From positions 1 through 9,877 of the forward strand of contig CAAGDT010000205.1 of the NCBI GenBank assembly GCA_900768675.1: a DNA stretch of 9,877 nt, written 5' to 3'. Positions 5,439-9,877 of the stretch are shown in pieces. A program made the translations under genes and the position numbers. The notes beneath the pieces were generated by a model that saw only the letters and a list, made by a program, of their open reading frames with translations, searched no databases and had not been told where the DNA came from. This stretch comes from Oscillospiraceae bacterium (GTDB taxonomy: Bacteria > Bacillota > Clostridia > Oscillospirales > Ruminococcaceae). The stretch's first letter is position 1, and every line of letters starts with the position of its first letter.

Positions 5439-6713
5439 CTACTTCAATATCACTTCAAACTCGATTTTGTTTTCTGAGGGGCATTTTGCCCGTGCAGAGC
5501 CTCCGTGAGCCTCTGCGATACTGCGGACAACGGAAAGCCCTATACCAAATCCGCCTGTGCCTGTGTTGCGGGATTTATCTGCACGGTAAAAACGGTCAAA
5601 CAGCTTATCCAGGTCATCGGGATTGATTGATTCGCACATATTTGAGGTGCGGATAAGAACGCCCTTCTTCAGCTTTTCAAGAGAAAAATCAATAGGAGTG
5701 CCTTCCGAGGCATATTTTATCCCGTTATCCAGCAGAATTGATACCAGCTGACGCACAGCGTATTCGTCTCCGCAGTAGCTTATATCGGGAGCAACAGAAA
5801 TGTTCAGCAGGTGTCCGCTGGACCGAGCAAAGTCGGTAAAGGATTCGGCGGTTTCGCTTACTGTGTCGCTGATAGAAAAGGGCTCAAACCTGAGGGGAGA
5901 GTTCTCCTCGTCCAGACGGGACAGCGTTACCATTGAATTTACAAGGTCCTTGAGCCTTTCCGTCTGGACCATAGCCTTGTCTATCCATTTCTGCTTTCCT
6001 GTTTCCATTTCCAGAACCTTAAGGCTTGTTGCAATAACGGTAATCGGAGTTTTAAGCTCATGACTGGCGTCGGTGATGAACTGTTTTTGCTGTTTTACGC
6101 TTCTGACCACAGGGTCGATTGCCTTTTTTGAAAAGAATACAACAAGAATATATACAAGGGCTATGCAGACAATTATTGCAATAAGGGAGCAAAGCGCAAC
6201 TATTTTTACCGCCCGAAGCTCCTGATAGCAGTCTAGAAATACCGCCATATAACGTCCTTCACCGTGCTGCACAACACGGTATTTATAGTCGGAGTAATAG
6301 CCGTAGCCTGCTCCGTGCTCCTTTGCAACCTCCAAAAATTCGCTGACGTCTTCCTCTGTAATTGCAGCGATATGGTTCAGGTCGGCATTGACAAGGCTTC
6401 CGTTTTCGTCGAAGCGCAGGTAAAAATATCTGGTGGAATAGGGCGCTTACTGGTTAAAAGGGGTTTTCTGAATATCCCGCTTCTTGATTGGGGCTATATC
6501 TGTGCCATCCGTATTTTCTTTGCCCTCAGCACCGAAATTATTGCGTACAGGAATTGTTCCCTGATTTTCACATAGAATATCCAGCATCTCCGTAAGATCC
6601 GAATCGGTGGAAATATAGTTGGCAATATTTACAATAAGCGAGAGAAGCAGCATAACTATCGTGACGGACAGCATTGTTATACGAATAAACCGTTTTCTTA
6701 ACCGCTTAATCAT
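5439..6713 (-). pseudogene. Two-component sensor histidine kinase interrupted by one in-frame TAA
   Basis: The gene starts at ATG 6713, overlapping the response regulator stop as ATGA. Read through, it has 424 codons. TM1 lies at about residues 10-33, an extracytoplasmic domain at 34-165, TM2 at about 169-194. The HisKA motif ITDASHELKTPITV carries the phospho-accepting H218. The HATPase_c domain has N-box LLDNGIKYA (N330), the FDRFYRADKSR block, and GGFGIGLSVV (glycines about 387-392). Codon 89 is TAA (6449-6447) in TPFNQ-stop-APYSTRYFYLRFD; both sides stay in one frame and look like family sequence, so a single base change from a sense codon such as GAA is the simplest reading. The downstream part could start only at weak TTG codons and would lose TM1. 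It would normally phosphorylate the adjacent regulator. The stop may be a real mutation or a sequencing error. Confidence 0.8.
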
Positions 6714-7384
6714 TCCTTATTCTCCAGAACATAGCCAAGCCCGCGGTTGGCATAAATGGATACCCGGGCGCCTATTGCCTTAAGCTTTTTCCGCAGGTTG
6801 GAAATATGTACCCACACAACGTTGATTTCGGAATCGCTGTCCCAGCCCCATATTTTTTCCATAATTCTTTCGGCGGAAAAAATGATGTTCGGGGATCTCA
6901 TAAACATTTCCATAAGCTGAAATTCCTTTCCGCTTAGTCTTATCGACTTATCGGCACATTCCAGCATACCGTTGCTTGTGTTTAAAGAAACGTCGCCGAA
7001 GGACAGCACGGTCGGCTTATATTCCTCGCTTCTTCTCAGCATCGCACGCACGCGGCAGATAAGCTCGTCGGGCTCAAAGGGCTTCGGCAGGTAATCGTCT
7101 GCGCCTGCATTGAAGCCGATAATGCGGTCGTCCTTCTGCCCTTTTGCAGTCAGCATCATTATCGGCGTTTTAACGCCTTCGCTGCGAAGCTTCTGCAATA
7201 CCTCAATGCCGTTCATCTTCGGCATCATAATATCTAAAATAATAGCGTCATATTCGCCAGAAACGCCGTATTCATAAGCTGAAAAGCCATCGTTTACGGC
7301 GTCCACCGAAAAATGGTTCTTTTCAAAGAATACAGTAAGCGCTTCCGCCAGATCAAGCTCGTCCTCCGCAATCAATAAACGCAT
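6710..7384 (-). CDS. OmpR/PhoB-family response regulator
   Basis: The start is ATG at 7384-7382 (MRLLIAEDELDLAEAL), preceded by AGGTGGAG. The GTG three codons upstream (7393) overlaps that site and is less likely. The 224-residue protein has a receiver domain (1-115) with acidic pair E8/D9, phospho-acceptor D51 in ILDIMMPKMNG, T79 in MLTAKG, and K101 in YLPKPFEP. A winged-helix DNA-binding domain (about 125-222) ends with VWVHISNLRKKL and NRGLGYVLENK. It would act as a DNA-binding transcription factor phosphorylated by the kinase that follows, with which it overlaps by four bases. Its promoter is 7441-7469. Target genes are unknown; the neighbouring polyphosphate operon and lipoprotein are candidates by position only. 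Confidence 0.9.
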   Translation of the reverse strand: MRLLIAEDELDLAEALTVFFEKNHFSVDAVNDGFSAYEYGVSGEYDAIILDIMMPKMNGIEVLQKLRSEGVKTPIMMLTAKGQKDDRIIGFNAGADDYLPKPFEPDELICRVRAMLRRSEEYKPTVLSFGDVSLNTSNGMLECADKSIRLSGKEFQLMEMFMRSPNIIFSAERIMEKIWGWDSDSEINVVWVHISNLRKKLKAIGARVSIYANRGLGYVLENKE

Positions 7385-7440
7385 ATTCTCCACCTGCTTT
7401 CATTAAAATAAGCCGGGATAAATAACTGCTCTATATTCAC

Positions 7441-7469
7441 ATTATAGCACCTGCGTGCAGGAAAATCAA
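7441..7469 (-). promoter_or_regulatory. Promoter of the two-component system with a palindrome in its spacer
   Basis: On the minus strand TTGATT (7469-7464) and TATAAT (7446-7441) are separated by 17 bp. The spacer contains the perfect inverted repeat CCTGC-AC-GCAGG (7461-7450), well placed to be an operator. The -35 lies nine bases after the DUF4956 stop codon, so the regulator genes can be transcribed independently of the upstream operon. Confidence 0.65.
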
Positions 7470-7477
7470 CTGTTGGT

Positions 7478-8149
7478 TTACAGAATATCCTTGCCGGTTT
7501 CCTTACAGCAGACAATGTTGAGATTGCCGTTGCGGCAGCGGATTTTGTCAATAAATTCTTTGGGCACGCTGCTGCCTTTCAGAGTAATAAGGTACTGAAG
7601 CTCATAAAGAGTTCCCATATTTGTGGTTTTCACCTTGTCAAGGGAATAGCTATTTAAATAGGCTTTGAACAAATCGTCGAAAAGACCGTCGTAGTCGAGG
7701 TTTTCGGGTATTGTGATTTTAAGAACACGTTCCGCTTCTCCCTTCTGACCGAATTTCAGGGCTGTAAGAATAAGCATTACAGCTGCGATTATTACAAAGA
7801 AAATAACCGCCAGCACCACATATCCCATTCCCGTAGCAAGACCTATTGCCATAGCAAGAAAAATTGAGCCGATTTCCTTTGCTGTTCCCGGAACAGAGCG
7901 GAATCTCACAAGGCTGAAAGCCCCTGCAATTGCAACTCCTGCGCCGATATTTCCGTTGACAAGCATAATTACAATCTGCACCACAGCGGGCATAATTGCA
8001 AGGGTTATCGCAAAGCTCTGGGAGTATTTCGTCCGGAACATACCGAGAAAGGCGGTGCATATTCCAAGCACCAGAGAAACGGCTGTGCAGATAAGAAAAG
8101 ATGATAAAGTTATTTCGGTTCCTATAATTGAATTAAGCGCAGTCAGCAT
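7478..8149 (-). CDS. DUF4956 membrane protein
   Basis: A 223-residue protein with ATG at 8149 and AAGGAGG nine bases upstream, inside the end of the polyphosphate polymerase gene (17-base overlap, different frame). Hydrophobic helices lie at about residues 17-38, 46-66, 70-82 and 92-133. The family hallmark AGAFSLVRFRSVPGTAKEIG (about 76-95) is present. A soluble C-terminal domain (about 135-223) follows, beginning RVLKITIPENLDYDGLFDD. DUF4956 proteins are commonly encoded next to VTC-domain polyphosphate polymerases, so a role as their membrane partner, for example anchoring or polymer translocation, is plausible but unproven. Overlap with the upstream gene implies one operon and coupled translation. 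Stop TAA is 7480-7478; no terminator follows. Confidence 0.85.
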   Translation of the reverse strand: MLTALNSIIGTEITLSSFLICTAVSLVLGICTAFLGMFRTKYSQSFAITLAIMPAVVQIVIMLVNGNIGAGVAIAGAFSLVRFRSVPGTAKEIGSIFLAMAIGLATGMGYVVLAVIFFVIIAAVMLILTALKFGQKGEAERVLKITIPENLDYDGLFDDLFKAYLNSYSLDKVKTTNMGTLYELQYLITLKGSSVPKEFIDKIRCRNGNLNIVCCKETGKDIL

Positions 8150-8867
8150 GGCGGTCAGCCTCCTTTTTGTTTTTCTTTAATATATGTTCACGATAGCAAG
8201 TGCCGTATTTTGAAAATGATACAGGGAAAATTTCCGCTTCCGAAAGCAGTCGGCTAAGCCATAACGGGCATGCTCCCGGCATTTTTATTTCCATAAGTAT
8301 CCGATTGTCGGATAGGATTGGCTGCCCGTAATCCCCCAGCCGCAAATCCAGGTCCTTATCCCGCCAACGCATATTGTAATCGAAGGTTATACGGAGTCCG
8401 GTATCTTCTGTTCCTGCAAAAGCGGTACGGTCGTAGGCGATAAATACCTTCGGCTTTGTCTGGTGGAATTTCTGAAACCAGGCGATTTCCTGTCCTATCT
8501 GCCCGTAGAGGTGTTCAGGCTCAAGCCCGTACAATAATGGCTCCGTCATATATGCTTTTGTGGTAATTCTCCGCTTATAAACGACGCCGTTATATTTCTT
8601 TTTAAGCTCCACGAATACCTTTCCCTCCTCTTCGGGAACGCCGTAGCTGCGTACCCGAAGCTTTTCCTTGTAAACGGGTTTCTCGATTGATTCCCGTATA
8701 AGCCGCCAGTCATCGGTATCATAATAAATATTGCATATTGTATATTCCCCGTAGTCGTCAGCCTTTATATAGGGCTGCATTTTGCTGAGCAGGTATTTTT
8801 GCTGAATTGGCGTAAGAAAGTACTTTTTCTCATACCGTTCAAAGCTGTATTGAATCTTGTCTGCCAT
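8133..8867 (-). CDS. VTC-domain polyphosphate polymerase
   Basis: A 244-residue protein with ATG at 8867 and AAAGGAGG eight bases upstream. It matches the bacterial VTC domain, a CYTH-like tunnel enzyme that polymerises the gamma-phosphate of ATP into inorganic polyphosphate. Family landmarks are RYEKKYFL (11-18), IYYDTDDW (48-55), basic KEKLRVRSYG (67-76), VFVELKKKYNGVVYKRRI (84-101), DRTAF (146-150), the metal-binding glutamate in LMEIKM (E193), and FSKYGTCY (218-225) near the C-terminus. No signal peptide or helix is seen, so it is cytoplasmic, presumably held at the membrane by the overlapping DUF4956 protein. It is the first gene of a minus-strand operon divergent from the lipoprotein gene. 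Its control likely involves the palindrome at 8915-8948. No clear -35 is visible; TATTAT/TATAAC on the minus strand near 8890-8897 is a possible -10. Confidence 0.85.
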   Translation of the reverse strand: MADKIQYSFERYEKKYFLTPIQQKYLLSKMQPYIKADDYGEYTICNIYYDTDDWRLIRESIEKPVYKEKLRVRSYGVPEEEGKVFVELKKKYNGVVYKRRITTKAYMTEPLLYGLEPEHLYGQIGQEIAWFQKFHQTKPKVFIAYDRTAFAGTEDTGLRITFDYNMRWRDKDLDLRLGDYGQPILSDNRILMEIKMPGACPLWLSRLLSEAEIFPVSFSKYGTCYREHILKKNKKEADRHADCA

Positions 8868-8914
8868 AGTAGCGACCTCCTTTGTCCGTTATAATAAACC
8901 GCTGACTTAAAGAT

Positions 8915-8948
8915 TACCTAAAGGAAAATTTAAATTTACCTTTAGGTA
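8915..8948. promoter_or_regulatory. 34-bp near-perfect palindrome in the divergent promoter region
   Basis: TACCTAAAGG (8915-8924) and CCTTTAGGTA (8939-8948) are perfect inverted arms. The core AAATTTAAATTT (8926-8937) is also palindromic, leaving one mismatched pair (8925/8938) in 17. Seen another way, it holds two operator-like dyads, TACCTTTAGGTA (8937-8948) and a one-mismatch copy TACCTAAAGGAA (8915-8926), 22 bp apart, about two helical turns. It lies between the starts of the divergent polymerase and lipoprotein genes. A shared operator is the natural reading; a terminator is unlikely because no gene ends here. Confidence 0.65.
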
Positions 8949-9001
8949 GATTTTAAGATAGGGCAGTAAAATGCAGTCATAACATAAAGGAGGATATTTC
9001 A

Positions 9002-9877
9002 ATGAAATATTCGGATAGAATAAAAGCTTTATTATTATGTACGATTATATCAGCAGGCGTTTTGTGCGGCTGTGCAGTCAGCACGGATACAGAGAGCAGC
9101 GGTAAGCCCACCGATAAAAGTGAAGTATCACAGGAGACTTCGGAGGAAAGTACAGCGGCACCCGGCAACGAAAGCAGTACTGTTATAAACGCAAATGACG
9201 GCGCTGAATCTGCTGCAGGCGAATCGGCGGCAGATACGGAGAGCTTATTGCAGCTTGCTTCAGCGCATATAACAGAAATTCCCGATACTTCAGATGCAGC
9301 AGAAATTACTTTTTCGGGCAGCTCTGCTGCTGTTTCGGGAAAGGGTGCAGAGGCTGAAAACGGTGTTGTTACAATCACTGAGGGCGGCGTCTATACTGTT
9401 TCGGGCGAGGCGGAAGAAGGTCGTATTATTGTAAACGCCAAGAACGAGAAAGTAACAATTGTACTGGAAAACGCCGATATCAGCTGCTCCTACGGAAGCC
9501 CGGTATACGTTTATAAATCAGAGCTTACCACAATATATCTTTCGGAGGGTACAAAAAACACTCTGACAGACGGAAGCGGATATACCTATAATGACAGCTT
9601 GTCCTCCTCTGCCGACGAAGAACCCAACGCCTGCCTTTATTCAAAATCCGACCTTGTTATTGCAGGAAGCGGCGAATTGCTTGTAATTGCAAATTTTAAC
9701 AACGGCATTACAAGCAAGGATACGTTAAAAATAGAATCGGCTTCTGTTTCCGTAACAGCTAATACTAATAACCATTTAAACTCAGGAAATCTTTGCAAAA
9801 ATCCGGCACCGCTATCGTCGTCAAAGAAACTTGACGTACATACAGTACGCCTGCGTTTCTTTTCCTCGATATCGATA
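9002..9877 (+). CDS. Lipoprotein with Cthe_2159-like carbohydrate-binding domain (partial)
   Basis: ATG 9002 follows AAAGGAGG (8986-8993) with eight-base spacing. Residues 1-24 are a lipoprotein signal peptide: positive start MKYSDRIK, hydrophobic core, and lipobox LCGC with C24 as the lipidated cysteine. Residues 25 to about 100 are a Ser/Thr/Glu/Ala-rich linker. From about residue 100, ITFSGSSAAVSGKG, NGVVTITEGGVYTVSG, IIVNAKNEKVTIVLENADI and DLVIAGSGELLVIANFNNGITSKDTLKI show the short beta-repeat pattern of the Cthe_2159 (DUF4353) right-handed beta-helix domain, known to bind polygalacturonic acid-type polysaccharide in its founding member. The protein is thus a surface-anchored candidate polysaccharide binder, divergent from the polyphosphate operon. 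The frame is open to the window end, but residues after about 9785 (LCKNPAPLSSSKK) lose the repeat pattern, while another frame reads SGTAIVVKET, suggesting a frame slip or join near 9787-9801. Confidence 0.75.
   Translation, partial: MKYSDRIKALLLCTIISAGVLCGCAVSTDTESSGKPTDKSEVSQETSEESTAAPGNESSTVINANDGAESAAGESAADTESLLQLASAHITEIPDTSDAAEITFSGSSAAVSGKGAEAENGVVTITEGGVYTVSGEAEEGRIIVNAKNEKVTIVLENADISCSYGSPVYVYKSELTTIYLSEGTKNTLTDGSGYTYNDSLSSSADEEPNACLYSKSDLVIAGSGELLVIANFNNGITSKDTLKIESASVSVTANTNNHLNSGNLCKNPAPLSSSKKLDVHTVRLRFFSSISI

Noticed and set aside
1501..6449. Stop-codon recoding (TAA read as an amino acid), suggested by two in-frame TAA codons
   Set aside because: Intact and fragment genes here end at TAA in natural positions (dehydrogenase 2996-2998, DUF4956 7480-7478, polymerase). 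Two local mutations or errors are simpler.
5800..6575. Plus-strand frames opposite the sensor kinase
   Set aside because: They lie antisense to HisKA/HATPase and membrane segments, with no ribosome binding site or family resemblance.
7719..8060. Cysteine-rich 113-residue minus-strand frame inside DUF4956
   Set aside because: Alternate-frame shadow of the DUF4956 coding sequence; its cysteine richness comes from Ala/Gly/Val codons read out of frame.
8977..9378. Minus-strand Ser/Ala-rich 133-residue frame
   Set aside because: Complement of the Ser/Thr/Glu-rich lipoprotein linker; no ribosome binding site.

Overview
The window looks like a chromosomal segment of a gut-type anaerobic Firmicute, most likely a Clostridia/Oscillospiraceae (Ruminococcus-like) organism. 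This is an inference from moderate GC with AT-rich spacers, strong AAGGAGG ribosome binding sites, extended -10 promoters (TGATATAAT, TGATAAAAT), and families common in that group: an XRE-cupin regulator, a dCache chemoreceptor, a DUF2798 membrane protein, and a VTC/DUF4956 pair with a Cthe_2159-like lipoprotein. No tRNA, rRNA, CRISPR array, transposase or phage gene is visible.

Bases 1-4634, all on the + strand, read as a row of damaged genes. In order they are: the pre-membrane part of an NHLP-type peptide exporter fused to an unnamed multi-pass membrane protein; an XRE-cupin regulator with an in-frame TAA and its cupin cut short; an acetylornithine/4-aminobutyrate-type aminotransferase lacking its N-terminal third; the C-terminal end of an iron-containing alcohol dehydrogenase; and a methyl-accepting chemotaxis protein with a one-base frame break and no signalling tip. 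Gene-to-gene junctions are visible near 360-390, 1735-1740, 2572-2585 and 4550-4558. Either serial deletions or chimeric assembly could produce this; reads across the joins would decide.

Bases 1000-1317 hold a non-coding block: a consensus promoter, a 17-bp direct repeat exactly 120 bp apart, and three hairpins between the two copies. Bases 4604-4872 hold a hairpin, a strong promoter and a long leader inverted repeat ahead of an intact DUF2798 membrane protein gene.

Bases 5439-8867 are minus-strand genes and mostly look intact. A VTC-domain polyphosphate polymerase overlaps a DUF4956 membrane protein. An OmpR-type response regulator with its own promoter follows, and then a sensor kinase translationally coupled to it (ATGA overlap) but interrupted by one in-frame TAA. 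Bases 8868-9001 are a divergent control region centred on a 34-bp near-perfect palindrome. From it a lipoprotein with a Cthe_2159-like carbohydrate-binding domain runs rightward off the window.

The functional core appears to be the polyphosphate polymerase/DUF4956 pair, the divergent surface lipoprotein, and the adjacent two-component system. The palindromic word TACC-(T)WWW-GGTA occurs both at the DUF2798 leader and at the divergent polyphosphate promoter region, hinting at one regulator or regulator family acting at both places.
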